Positions 1 through 7,928 of a DNA stretch of 13,188 nt are shown piece by piece. Every line of letters begins with the position of its first letter. The first letter of the stretch is position 1. This DNA is from Clostridiaceae bacterium. GTDB lineage: Bacteria > Bacillota > Clostridia > Saccharofermentanales > UBA5734. The stretch lies in assembly GCA_012522285.1 (NCBI GenBank), contig JAAYKS010000265.1, positions 1 through 13,188 on the forward strand, in the 5' to 3' direction. The notes under the pieces were generated by a model. That model ran no database searches. It worked only from the letters and a program-made list of their open reading frames with translations, and was not told the origin of the DNA. The translations under genes and the position numbers were made by a program.

Positions 1-1950
1 GTCGGTGAGGTGCATGAAGGCGCTGCCACCATGGACTATATGGTCCAGGAGCAGGAACGCGGGATCACCATTACATCGGCTGCAACCACAGCACAATGGA
101 AAGGGCATCGAATCAACATCATCGATACCCCGGGTCATGTCGATTTTACGGTTGAAGTGGAACGTTCTCTGCGCGTTCTGGACGGCGCGGTCACGTTGTT
201 TTGTGCCAAAGGCGGCGTCGAGCCACAGACCGAAACAGTCTGGCGGCAAGCCGACCACTACCATGTACCGCGTATGGCCTATGTCAACAAGATGGACATC
301 ATGGGGGCGGACTTCTTCCGTACCGTCGGCATGATGGAAACACGGCTCGGCACCCGGGCGGTTCCGCTTCAGCTCCCGATCGGAAGCGAAGCCGATTTCG
401 TCGGAATCATCGACCTCGTTCGCATGAAGGCCGAGATGTACAGAGACGAGATGGGGTCCGATGTCGAAGAGGTCGATATCCCGGATGACATGGTAGCCCT
501 TGCCCAGGAATGGCACGACAAACTGGTCGAAGCCGTGGCGGAGAGCGATGAAACGCTCACCGACAAGTTCCTGGAAGGCGAGGAAATCACTGTCGACGAG
601 ATCAAATCCGCATTGCGCACGGCGACCATCGATTGCAAATTGACACCGGTCCTTTGCGGCTCGTCTTACAAAAACAAGGGAGTCCAGCTCATGCTGGACG
701 CCGTGATCGACTATCTGCCTTCGCCTCTGGACGTCCCGCCCATCACGGGCATCGACAGCCAGACCGAGGAAGAGGTTGAGCGTCCATCGGATGACAGCGC
801 ACCGTTTGCAGCGCTGGCGTTCAAGATTCTGTCGGATCCCTTTGTCGGAAAATTGTGCTTTTTCCGGGTCTATTCCGGCACGCTGGAAGCCGGCTCGTAC
901 ACGTACAATTCCGTAAAGAAGAAAAGGGAACGCGTAGGCAGGATTCTGCAGATGCACGCCAACCACCGCGAAGAGATCGGCATGGTCTACTCAGGGGAAA
1001 TCGGCGCAATCGTGGGTCTCAAGGACACCACGACCGGCGACACCCTCTGTGATGAAAAGCAACCTGTCATTCTGGAGTCCATGGATTTCCCCGAACCGGT
1101 CATTTCGGTGGCCATCGAGCCCAAATCCAAGGCCAGCCAGGACAAGATGATGATCGCGCTCACCAAACTGGCGGAAGAAGACCCGACCTTTAAAACCTTT
1201 ACAGACACAGAAACCGGCCAGACCATCATCTCCGGAATGGGTGAACTGCACCTCGACATCATCGTCGACCGGATGTTCCGCGAGTTCAAGGTCGAAGCCA
1301 ACGTCGGTGCGCCCCAGGTCGCGTACAAAGAGACCGTCCGCAAAACCGTCCGCTCGGAAGGCAAGTTCGTCCGTCAGACCGGCGGCCATGGACAGTACGG
1401 CCATTGCGTGATCGAAATCGAACCGACCGAACCCGGGTCCGGATACGAGTTCGTCAACAAAACAGTCGGCGGCTCGATCCCCAAAGAGTACATCGCCCCG
1501 ATCGATGCGGGCATCCAGGAAGCGATGGTCAGCGGCGTATTGGGCGGCTACCAGGTTGTCGATCTGCGGATCACCTTGATCGACGGCTCCTACCACGAGG
1601 TCGACTCTTCGGAAATTGCGTTTAAGATCGCCGGCTCGATGGCGTTCAAGGATGGATGCCGCAAGGCGGAACCGGTTCTGCTCGAACCCATCATGCGGGT
1701 GGATGTCACAGTCCCCGAAGAGTACATGGGCGACGTGATGGGCGATATCAACGCCCGCCGCGGACGCATCGAGGGAATGGAAGGACGCAGCGGCGCCCAG
1801 CAGATCGTCTGCAAGGTCCCGCTGTCCCAGATGTTCGGGTATGCCACTGTTCTGCGGTCACGTACGCAGGGGCGAGGCACGTTTGTCATGCAGATCAGTC
1901 ATTTCGAAGAAGTCCCGAAGAGCATCATGGAACAGATCCTCAAAAGGTGA
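1..1950 (+). CDS. fusA: Elongation factor G (EF-G), 5' truncated by window edge
   Basis: EF-G is the translational GTPase that drives tRNA-mRNA translocation on the ribosome and, with RRF, ribosome recycling in the cytosol. The reading frame is open from base 1 and ends at TGA 1948-1950, giving 649 residues. Full EF-G is about 690-700, so roughly 43 residues including the P-loop lie outside the window. Visible landmarks, in numbering of the partial protein: the switch I stretch QERGITIT near residue 18, the G3 motif DTPGH at 42-46, the G4 motif NKMD at 96-99, a G5-like CGSSYKNKG near 219, and domain IV GGHGQYGH at 461-468. The C-terminal domain V is typical (INARRGRIEGMEG). No frameshift is seen. 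The downstream tuf indicates the classical str operon (rpsL-rpsG-fusA-tuf), so this is the main EF-G rather than a paralogue. GTG at position 10 is an internal valine, not the start. Confidence 0.98.
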   Translation, partial: VGEVHEGAATMDYMVQEQERGITITSAATTAQWKGHRINIIDTPGHVDFTVEVERSLRVLDGAVTLFCAKGGVEPQTETVWRQADHYHVPRMAYVNKMDIMGADFFRTVGMMETRLGTRAVPLQLPIGSEADFVGIIDLVRMKAEMYRDEMGSDVEEVDIPDDMVALAQEWHDKLVEAVAESDETLTDKFLEGEEITVDEIKSALRTATIDCKLTPVLCGSSYKNKGVQLMLDAVIDYLPSPLDVPPITGIDSQTEEEVERPSDDSAPFAALAFKILSDPFVGKLCFFRVYSGTLEAGSYTYNSVKKKRERVGRILQMHANHREEIGMVYSGEIGAIVGLKDTTTGDTLCDEKQPVILESMDFPEPVISVAIEPKSKASQDKMMIALTKLAEEDPTFKTFTDTETGQTIISGMGELHLDIIVDRMFREFKVEANVGAPQVAYKETVRKTVRSEGKFVRQTGGHGQYGHCVIEIEPTEPGSGYEFVNKTVGGSIPKEYIAPIDAGIQEAMVSGVLGGYQVVDLRITLIDGSYHEVDSSEIAFKIAGSMAFKDGCRKAEPVLLEPIMRVDVTVPEEYMGDVMGDINARRGRIEGMEGRSGAQQIVCKVPLSQMFGYATVLRSRTQGRGTFVMQISHFEEVPKSIMEQILKR

Positions 1951-1980
1951 TGTTTCCCGGCCTTCTCCGCGATGCGGTTC

Positions 1981-2008
1981 TTGCAGAAAAAAAAGGATAT
2001 AGTACAAT
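1981..2008 (+). promoter_or_regulatory. Predicted tuf promoter in the fusA-tuf gap
   Basis: The -35 box TTGCAG (1981-1986) and -10 box TACAAT (2003-2008) are separated by 16 nt. The spacer starts with a run of eight A, which may be bent. Predicted transcription start is near 2015, leaving a leader of about 73 nt before tuf. The leader holds a 5-bp hairpin TCAGC/GCTGA (2052-2056 with 2064-2068) that touches the first base of the Shine-Dalgarno stretch. This would let tuf be transcribed in excess over fusA, as is common for EF-Tu. Confidence 0.6.
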
Positions 2009-2087
2009 GGTCTGTGCAGGCGTTTTGCTTGACAGCCAACACACGAGATGATCAGCTTCTCAGGCTGAAAAGGAGGATTCAATCACC

Positions 2088-3287
2088 ATGGCCAAGGCGA
2101 AATTTGAGAGAAACAAGCCTCATGTCAACATCGGCACGATCGGCCACGTCGATCACGGCAAAACGTCCCTGACGGCCGCTATCACCAAGGTTCTCGCGTT
2201 CCAGGGTTCCGCGTCCTACACGTCGTACGACCACATCGACAAAGCTCCTGAGGAGCGCGCGCGCGGTATCACGATCAACACCTCACACGTCGAGTACCAG
2301 ACCCCCGCCCGCCACTATGCGCACGTCGACTGCCCGGGGCATGCCGACTACATCAAGAACATGATCACCGGTGCCGCCCAGATGGACGGTGCGATTCTGG
2401 TTGTGTCCGCGGCTGACGGCCCGATGCCTCAGACCCGTGAGCACATCATCCTGGCGCAGCAGGTCGGCGTTCCTTATATTGTCGTATTCCTGAACAAATG
2501 CGACATCGCGGACGAAGAGCTGATTGAGCTCACCGAGATGGAAGTACGCGATCTGCTCAATACCTACGGGTTCCCCGGCGACGACGCACCGGTTGTCAAG
2601 GGTTCCGCTCTGGAAGCTCTCGAGAGCACCAGCACCGATCCCACCGCACCGGAATACCAGTGCATCGTTGAACTGATGAAAGCGGTTGACGAGTTCATCC
2701 CGACCCCAAAACGCCCGACCGACCTGCCCTTCCTGATGCCGGTCGAAGACGTCTTCACGATCACCGGACGCGGTACCGTCGCAACCGGTCGTGTCGAGCG
2801 CGGCGTCGTCAAGGTAGGCGAACCTGTCGAGATCGTCGGTTTGCAGGAGGCCCCCCGCGCAACTGTCGTCACCGGCGTTGAAATGTTCCGCAAACTCCTC
2901 GATCAGGCGGAAGCCGGTGACAACATCGGTGTTCTGCTTCGCGGCGTGACCCGCAACGAAGTCGAACGCGGACAGGTCGTCTGCAAACCCGGATCGATCA
3001 AACCGCACACCGAGTTCACCGGCCAGGTGTATGTCCTGACCACCACGGAAGGCGGCCGCCACAAGCCCTTCTTCTCCGGCTATCGTCCGCAGTTCTACTT
3101 CCGTACCACGGACGTGACCGGCGTGGCGCATCTGCCCGAAGGCGTTGAGATGTGCATGCCTGGTGACCATGTCACCATTTCCGTCAGCCTGATCACCCCG
3201 ATCGCGATGGAACCCGGTCTTAAGTTCGCCATTCGCGAAGGCGGCAAGACGGTTGGTTCCGGTACCGTTTCGACCATCACAGAGTAA
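2088..3287 (+). CDS. tuf: Elongation factor Tu (EF-Tu)
   Basis: EF-Tu carries aminoacyl-tRNA to the ribosomal A site as a GTP complex. The protein is 399 residues, against about 394-400 for the family. Motifs seen: P-loop GHVDHGKT at 19-26, effector RGITIN at 59-64, DCPGH at 81-85 (His85 is the catalytic-His equivalent), NKCD at 136-139, and G5 SAL at 173-175. Domains 2 and 3 follow, and the C-terminus (SGTVSTITE) is typical. The start ATG has a near-perfect Shine-Dalgarno AAAAGGAGGA at 2068-2077, ten bases upstream. The residue after the P-loop threonine is Ser (KTS) rather than Thr; this conservative change occurs in other lineages too. tuf lies 137 nt after fusA with its own likely promoter and is followed by a strong terminator, so it ends the str operon. 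No second tuf copy is in the window. Confidence 0.99.
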   Translation: MAKAKFERNKPHVNIGTIGHVDHGKTSLTAAITKVLAFQGSASYTSYDHIDKAPEERARGITINTSHVEYQTPARHYAHVDCPGHADYIKNMITGAAQMDGAILVVSAADGPMPQTREHIILAQQVGVPYIVVFLNKCDIADEELIELTEMEVRDLLNTYGFPGDDAPVVKGSALEALESTSTDPTAPEYQCIVELMKAVDEFIPTPKRPTDLPFLMPVEDVFTITGRGTVATGRVERGVVKVGEPVEIVGLQEAPRATVVTGVEMFRKLLDQAEAGDNIGVLLRGVTRNEVERGQVVCKPGSIKPHTEFTGQVYVLTTTEGGRHKPFFSGYRPQFYFRTTDVTGVAHLPEGVEMCMPGDHVTISVSLITPIAMEPGLKFAIREGGKTVGSGTVSTITE

Positions 3288-3323
3288 TCGGAACGCCGGC
3301 CACAGCCGACAAAACGCAATCTG

Positions 3324-3356
3324 GAGGCCGCTTCCGCAAGGGAGCGGCCTCTTTGT
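3324..3356 (+). terminator. Intrinsic terminator after tuf
   Basis: A 12-bp stem (3324-3335 with 3340-3351, one G-T wobble) closes a GCAA tetraloop (3336-3339) of the stable GNRA type and is followed by TTTGT. It starts 37 nt after the tuf stop and separates the str operon from lon. The T tract is short, but the stem is very stable. Confidence 0.88.
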
Positions 3357-3390
3357 GCCTACAGTCACGTTCCCCACGCGATCCAAACGG

Positions 3391-3396
3391 TATAAT
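3391..3396 (+). promoter_or_regulatory. Predicted lon promoter (-10 box)
   Basis: A perfect TATAAT lies 54 nt before the lon ATG. No good -35 box is found at 16-18 nt (GTTCCC at 3369-3374 is the closest). I see neither a CtsR-type direct repeat nor a CIRCE element, so heat-shock control of the kinds known in Bacillota is not supported. The leader contains a short inverted repeat GTTCA/TGAAC (3414-3418 with 3427-3431, 8-nt loop) between the promoter and the ribosome binding site; its role is unknown. Confidence 0.6.
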
Positions 3397-3450
3397 AGGG
3401 AAGCATCAAGAAAGTTCAACAAATCCTGAACAACATCAAAGGCGGTTCCT

Positions 3451-5913
3451 ATGCGCAACGATACATTAAAAACAACTGAACGAGAGACCGGAGACAAGCC
3501 AGGCACCCGTGCCGAAGGGAAGGTGGCGCGCAAGCGCATACCGGCCGCGCGGAAAAGGACGGGATCGAACGGATCACACGAGGCGTCGATTGTGCTGCAG
3601 TTGCCGTTGATCCCCTTGCGCGGGACCAATGTATTTCCCAGGCTTTCGCTGACATTTGACGTCGCCCGGGAAGGATCGCGCAAGGCCATCAAAGCGGCGA
3701 TGGCCGGAGACCAGATGGTGTTTTTGGCCACCCAGCGCGAGCTGGAGATCGAGTGGCCGGAACGCGACGATCTGTATGACGTTGGGTGTATTGCACGCAT
3801 CCGGCAGGTGCTGGAGATTCCCGGCAACGATACGATCAAGGTGCTGGTGGAAGGACATGCCCGGGGCCATCTCGACAAATTTATATCGGACGCTCCCCAG
3901 ATCGTCGCAGAAGTACGGGAAGCAGTGGTTACTGTTCCCGACAAAGCGCAGCTGGCGCTGGAGGCCTACCGCAGGCAGATGATCAAAGCGTATGAGCGGT
4001 ACGCGATGACCAGCGGGAAACTTTCTCCCGAAGCACTGGTGACGATCAACAACATCCGCGACGCCGGACAGGTGGCGGACACGATCGCGGCCAACGTTTT
4101 CGCTTCTTATACGGACAAGCAGTCCGTCCTGGACGCCATCGATCCGTTGGAGCGTGCCGAGCGTGTCCTGGAAATGCTCGCACATGAAAACGGAATCGCG
4201 ACCATCGAAAAAGAAATCGGAGAAAAGGTACGCGCCAGCATTGAGAAGGGGCAGAAGGAATACTATCTCCGCGAGCAATTGCGCGTCATCCAGTCAGAAT
4301 TGGGAGAAAGGGAAGGAAGCCAGGAGGAAGTCGACGCCCTGTTGAAACTTTTGGAAAAGGCGGCGATCCCGGACGAATATAAATCCAAAGTGGAGAAAGA
4401 AATCCACCGGCTGGCCAAGCTGCCTGCCGCATATCCCGAAGGATCGGTGCTGCGCACCTACCTCGACACCGTGTTTGAACTTCCCTGGGGCAAGACGGAC
4501 GGCGAGCGGCTGTCCATTCCGAACGCACGCCGTGTCCTTGACCGCGACCATTACGGCCTCCAGAAAGTGAAAGAGCGTGTATTGGAGTATCTCGCGGTGC
4601 GAAAACTGCGGACCGAATCCGGCGATCCTTCGATGAAAGGTCCGATCCTGTGTTTTGTGGGGCCTCCCGGCGTCGGCAAGACATCGATTGCAAAGTCGAT
4701 CGCGAGCGCGCTAGGCCGCAAGTATGTCCGCATGTCGCTGGGCGGTGTCCACGACGAAGCGGAGATCCGGGGTCACAGGCGCACTTATGTAGGCGCGATG
4801 CCCGGCCGGATTCTCAATGCGATCCGCCAGGCGGGGACGGACAATCCGTTGATTTTGCTGGACGAAATCGACAAGCTCGGCAGCGACTACCGCGGCGATC
4901 CCTCATCCGCATTGCTGGAGGTACTGGATCCGGAGCAGAACAATTCATTCCGGGATCATTACCTTGAAATTCCCTATGATTTGTCCCATGTGCTGTTTAT
5001 CACAACCGCCAACACGGTGGAGACCATTCCGCAGGCGCTGTACGACCGCATGGAAATCATCAGCCTGCCGGGTTATACCGAGGCAGAGAAAATTGAAATT
5101 GCCTCACGTCACTTGCTTGCCAAACAGATGCTTGCCAATGCGATTCCTGCGGAACGGCTCAAGATCGGCCGCAGTGCACTCCGGGGTTTGATCGAGTGGT
5201 ACACCCGGGAGGCCGGCGTACGCCAGCTGGAGCGTGAAATCGCACGCCTGTGCCGAAAAGCCGCCATCCGCATGGCGGAAAAGGGAGAGGCAAAAATACA
5301 AGTGGAGCGCAAAGACCTGGAGGATTTGCTCGGCAAACGGATCTTCCGGTTCGACATGGCGTCGCGCGTGGATCAGGTCGGTGTCGCCACCGGGCTGGCG
5401 TGGACCAGCGCGGGAGGAGACACCCTGTCCATCGAGGTGAACGTGATGCCCGGCAGCGGGCATCTGGAACTTACCGGACAGTTGGGGGACGTCATGAAGG
5501 AGTCCGCCAAGGCGGCGATTTCCTATCTCCGCTCTCTGGCTCCTTCGCTGGGGCTGGCCGAAGACCATTTCTCCAAGCATGACATCCATGTGCACGTCCC
5601 GGAAGGCGCGACCCCGAAAGACGGTCCGTCCGCAGGCATCACCCTCGCGACTGCGCTGTATTCGGCTTTGACCGGACGTCCGGTCCGACACAATGTCGCA
5701 ATGACCGGGGAGATCACACTGCGCGGGCGTGTACTGCCGATCGGCGGGCTCAAAGAGAAGGTGATCGCCGCCCGTCGGGCCGGGATCGACACCGTGCTGG
5801 TCCCCGAAGAGAACATGCGCGATGTCGACGAAATCCCCGCCGCCGTGTTGAAACAGGTGAAAATCCTGTATGTCACGAGCGTGTCCGACGTGTTCCGGTG
5901 CGCGCTGGCCTGA
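3451..5913 (+). CDS. lon: ATP-dependent Lon protease (LonA type)
   Basis: Lon is a cytosolic homohexameric AAA+ serine protease that unfolds and degrades damaged and regulatory proteins. The 820-residue product has a basic, disordered-looking head (1-47, rich in Arg/Lys), the Lon N-terminal substrate domain from about 48, a long helical stretch at about 240-350, the AAA+ module with Walker A GPPGVGKT at 404-411 and Walker B LLDEID ending at Asp474, and the protease domain. The catalytic Ser727 (PKDGPSAG) and Lys770 (GGLKEK) are 43 residues apart, as in E. coli Lon (Ser679/Lys722). All functional residues are present. The ATG is preceded by AAAGGCGG (3438-3445) at 5-nt spacing. An alternative GTG at 3592 has GAGG (3580-3583) 8 nt upstream and would give 773 residues, the usual LonA length. 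The gene stands alone between a terminator and the araD promoter. Confidence 0.97.
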   Translation: MRNDTLKTTERETGDKPGTRAEGKVARKRIPAARKRTGSNGSHEASIVLQLPLIPLRGTNVFPRLSLTFDVAREGSRKAIKAAMAGDQMVFLATQRELEIEWPERDDLYDVGCIARIRQVLEIPGNDTIKVLVEGHARGHLDKFISDAPQIVAEVREAVVTVPDKAQLALEAYRRQMIKAYERYAMTSGKLSPEALVTINNIRDAGQVADTIAANVFASYTDKQSVLDAIDPLERAERVLEMLAHENGIATIEKEIGEKVRASIEKGQKEYYLREQLRVIQSELGEREGSQEEVDALLKLLEKAAIPDEYKSKVEKEIHRLAKLPAAYPEGSVLRTYLDTVFELPWGKTDGERLSIPNARRVLDRDHYGLQKVKERVLEYLAVRKLRTESGDPSMKGPILCFVGPPGVGKTSIAKSIASALGRKYVRMSLGGVHDEAEIRGHRRTYVGAMPGRILNAIRQAGTDNPLILLDEIDKLGSDYRGDPSSALLEVLDPEQNNSFRDHYLEIPYDLSHVLFITTANTVETIPQALYDRMEIISLPGYTEAEKIEIASRHLLAKQMLANAIPAERLKIGRSALRGLIEWYTREAGVRQLEREIARLCRKAAIRMAEKGEAKIQVERKDLEDLLGKRIFRFDMASRVDQVGVATGLAWTSAGGDTLSIEVNVMPGSGHLELTGQLGDVMKESAKAAISYLRSLAPSLGLAEDHFSKHDIHVHVPEGATPKDGPSAGITLATALYSALTGRPVRHNVAMTGEITLRGRVLPIGGLKEKVIAARRAGIDTVLVPEENMRDVDEIPAAVLKQVKILYVTSVSDVFRCALA

Positions 5914-5960
5914 CACCTTTCCGGGCCGCCCCTCTTTGCCGTGCCCCCACAGGACCCGCA

Positions 5961-5969
5961 TGGTATAAT
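5961..5969 (+). promoter_or_regulatory. Predicted extended -10 promoter of the araD cluster
   Basis: TGG followed by TATAAT (5964-5969) is a perfect extended -10 element. No good -35 is at standard spacing; TTGCCG at 5936-5941 is 22 nt away and too far, which fits an extended -10 promoter. Transcription would start near 5976 and give a leader of about 46 nt. Confidence 0.6.
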
Positions 5970-5978
5970 TTTGTTTGT

Positions 5979-5996
5979 CGTGTCCCGGATGACACG
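5979..5996. repeat. Inverted repeat at the araD transcription start
   Basis: CGTGTC (5979-5984) and GACACG (5991-5996) form a perfect 6-bp inverted repeat around a 6-base centre, beginning about 3 nt after the predicted transcription start. It could be an operator for a repressor acting on the araD cluster, or a 5' RNA hairpin. There is no T tract, so it is not a terminator. It matches neither the Bacillus AraR operator nor a LacI-type site that I know. Confidence 0.45.
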
Positions 5997-6021
5997 GATT
6001 TCAAAACGGAGGATAACGGGC

Positions 6022-6732
6022 ATGCATGTCTTGATCGAAAAGGTGTTGGCGGCCAATCTGCTGCTGCCCCGGATGGGTCTGGTAGTTTTCACCTGGGGGA
6101 ATGTGAGCGCGATCGATCGCGCCGGCAATCTGATTGCCATCAAAGGGAGCGGCATTCCTTACGAGGAGATGACCGCGGCCGATATCGTCGTTGTAGATTT
6201 GAACGGCAAACTGGTCCACGGAAACCGGCGCCCCAGCAGCGATCTGGAGACGCATCTCGAGCTGTATCGCCGCTTTCCCGCGATCGGCGGCGTCGTGCAT
6301 ACGCACTCGCGCTGGGCGACGTCCTGGTCACAGGCATGCCGGGATCTTCCCCCGTACGGGACCACACACGCTGACACTTTTTACGGCCCGGTTCCCTGCA
6401 CGCGTCCCCTGACCGACGCAGAAATCAACGGCGCATACGAGCTGGAAACGGGCCACGTGATCGCCGAGACCTTTGAGTCCAGGCGTATCGATCCCGTAGC
6501 TGTCCCCGCCGTTCTGGTCGCAGGACATGGCCCCTTTGCCTGGGGCACCGATGCGGTGGACGCCGTACAGCACGCCGCTATCCTCGAAGAGTGTGCCCAA
6601 ATGGCGTACCATACGGAGACGATTGCCACAGCGCCCGCACCGATTTCGCAAACCCTGCTGGATCGGCATTACCTGCGCAAGCACGGCAAAGACGCCTACT
6701 ACGGGCAAGGCGGGGGCTCCGATGCTGTCTGA
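6022..6732 (+). CDS. araD: L-ribulose-5-phosphate 4-epimerase (AraD/SgbE/UlaF type)
   Basis: This class II aldolase-fold metalloenzyme interconverts L-ribulose 5-phosphate and D-xylulose 5-phosphate by a retro-aldol reaction, linking L-arabinose or L-ascorbate breakdown to the pentose phosphate pathway. The start ATG has ACGGAGGA (6006-6013) at 8-nt spacing and gives 236 residues (E. coli AraD: 231). Every functional residue of E. coli AraD is found two positions lower: Asp74, metal ligands His93, His95 (HTHSR) and His169 (GHGPFAWG), catalytic Asp118 and Tyr227. Long stretches such as TLLDxHYLRKHG, and the fold signature TWGNVSA, match the epimerase rather than L-fuculose-phosphate aldolase. 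No araA, araB or araR is in view, so the physiological route (arabinose, ascorbate or another pentose) is open. An open frame extends upstream to 5941 but has no ribosome site there. The gene leads a cluster with two transporters. Confidence 0.93.
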   Translation: MHVLIEKVLAANLLLPRMGLVVFTWGNVSAIDRAGNLIAIKGSGIPYEEMTAADIVVVDLNGKLVHGNRRPSSDLETHLELYRRFPAIGGVVHTHSRWATSWSQACRDLPPYGTTHADTFYGPVPCTRPLTDAEINGAYELETGHVIAETFESRRIDPVAVPAVLVAGHGPFAWGTDAVDAVQHAAILEECAQMAYHTETIATAPAPISQTLLDRHYLRKHGKDAYYGQGGGSDAV

Positions 6733-7912
6733 TCCGCTGATTGCTTTTCTCCTCACCAATGCGATCGGGGCGGTAGGCGGTATCCTGCTGTACCGTCTGA
6801 AAGTGCCGGCCGGTGCGATGATCGGTGCGATGATTGCCGTGATGGTCTTCAACATCCTGGCAGATTCGGCCCTCTATCCGGATGATATCCGCAAATACGT
6901 CCAGATCGCATCCGGCATCCTGATCGGGAGCCGTATCCAGCGCAAAGACGTCGGTGAACTCCGGCAGGTAATCGTTCCCAGCCTGCTTCTGCTGGTCGGG
7001 ATGTTTGCGCTCAATCTCTCGTTTGCGTTTCTGTTTACGCGTTTCGGCAACCTGGACATCAACACGTCTTTGTTTGCCGCGGCACCGGGCGGGATGTCCG
7101 ACATGGCGCTGATCGCGGAGGATCTCGGAGCCAACACCGCTCAGGTCGCCATGCTCCAGCTGTCCCGCATTCTGTTTATCATTTCACTGTTCCCGTTGCT
7201 GTTTAAGTGGCTTGCCGCGCGCGGGTGGCGGTTCGTCCGGCCTGCCGGATGGAAAGACGCGGCGGCCGGCGGCCGGTTCGCGGGGGTTGCTGCCTGTGCG
7301 ACAGAGCCCGAACCCACTTATGGAGAAGCCATCGTGGAAAGCGATTCCGCGCAGCCACGCCATCCGCCCTTTCGGTTGCGCTCGATCGCCGGTTCGCTCA
7401 AGTTCCAGCCGGAGAGCGCAGGGAGGCTCCTGCTGACGATAGGGGTCGCTGTGGCCGGCGGACTGCTGTTGAGCCAGGTCGGCATTCCGGCCGGCGCGAT
7501 GATCGGCTCGATGATGGCGACTGCGCTGCTCGGCGTATCGACCGGCAAAGTGTTCTTTCCGGTCCGCTTCCGCCCTGTGATTCAAATCTCGGTCGGCGCG
7601 TTTCTCGGCGCACGCATGACCTACGATAGTCTATTGTCCTTGCGGGATCTTATCGTCCCCGCGGGGATCATGCTGGTCGGCATGCTGGTCGCTTCCCTCG
7701 GGTTTGGCTATCTGATCCACCGGATCACGGGGCTTTCCTTGCCGACGTGTTTTCTGGCGTGTACGCCCGGCGGGCTGGCGGAGATGTCTCTGATTGCGGA
7801 AGAGCTCGGCTGCGACGCGCCCAAAGTGGCGGTCATGCACACCTTTCGCCTGATCATGGTGATCCTGTTGTTTCCCACCCTGTTGCGAATCCTGTCAAGC
7901 ATGTTGACATGA
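6722..7912 (+). CDS. AbrB-family (PF05145-type) duplicated membrane protein
   Basis: A 396-residue integral membrane protein built of two homologous halves. The first half has VPAGAMIGAM (28-37) and PGGMSDMALIAEDLG (122-136). The second has IPAGAMIGSM (255-264) and PGGLAEMSLIAEELG (349-363). The offset is 227 residues, so an internal gene duplication is visible directly. A hydrophilic linker of about 65 residues (165-230) joins them. This is the AbrB membrane family, often mislabelled ammonia monooxygenase or AbrB transition-state regulator; its transport role is not established, and a permease is inferred from topology. The start ATG overlaps araD by 11 nt and has AAGGCGGGGG (6707-6716) upstream, which suggests translational coupling to the epimerase. 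A longer frame back to 6527 lies inside araD and has no membrane character, so I reject it. Confidence 0.9.
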   Translation: MLSDPLIAFLLTNAIGAVGGILLYRLKVPAGAMIGAMIAVMVFNILADSALYPDDIRKYVQIASGILIGSRIQRKDVGELRQVIVPSLLLLVGMFALNLSFAFLFTRFGNLDINTSLFAAAPGGMSDMALIAEDLGANTAQVAMLQLSRILFIISLFPLLFKWLAARGWRFVRPAGWKDAAAGGRFAGVAACATEPEPTYGEAIVESDSAQPRHPPFRLRSIAGSLKFQPESAGRLLLTIGVAVAGGLLLSQVGIPAGAMIGSMMATALLGVSTGKVFFPVRFRPVIQISVGAFLGARMTYDSLLSLRDLIVPAGIMLVGMLVASLGFGYLIHRITGLSLPTCFLACTPGGLAEMSLIAEELGCDAPKVAVMHTFRLIMVILLFPTLLRILSSMLT

Positions 7913-7928
7913 AAGAGGTCCTTGCCTA

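Noticed and set aside
2029..2034. TTGACA as a -35 for tuf
   Set aside because: No -10-like sequence occurs 15-19 nt downstream; the TTGCAG/TACAAT pair upstream is better.
2283..3944. A 553-codon open frame on the minus strand across tuf and the start of lon
   Set aside because: It is antisense to two certain genes, has low-complexity GC-rich composition and resembles no family; it is a by-product of the codon bias of the plus-strand genes.
5941..6021. Upstream GTG start for araD
   Set aside because: It would lie upstream of the predicted promoter -10; ATG 6022 has a strong ribosome site and fits the family length.
6527..6721. Extended N-terminus of the AbrB-family protein
   Set aside because: The extra 65 residues are araD read in another frame; ATG 6722 fits the membrane start.
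6022..6732. L-fuculose-phosphate aldolase as the function of the class II aldolase gene
   Set aside because: Residues and long conserved stretches align with AraD at a constant offset of two, including the epimerase Asp118 and Tyr227.
6722..7912. Ammonia monooxygenase or AbrB transition-state regulator
   Set aside because: These are inherited misnomers for this membrane family; the protein has no copper-enzyme motifs and no DNA-binding fold.
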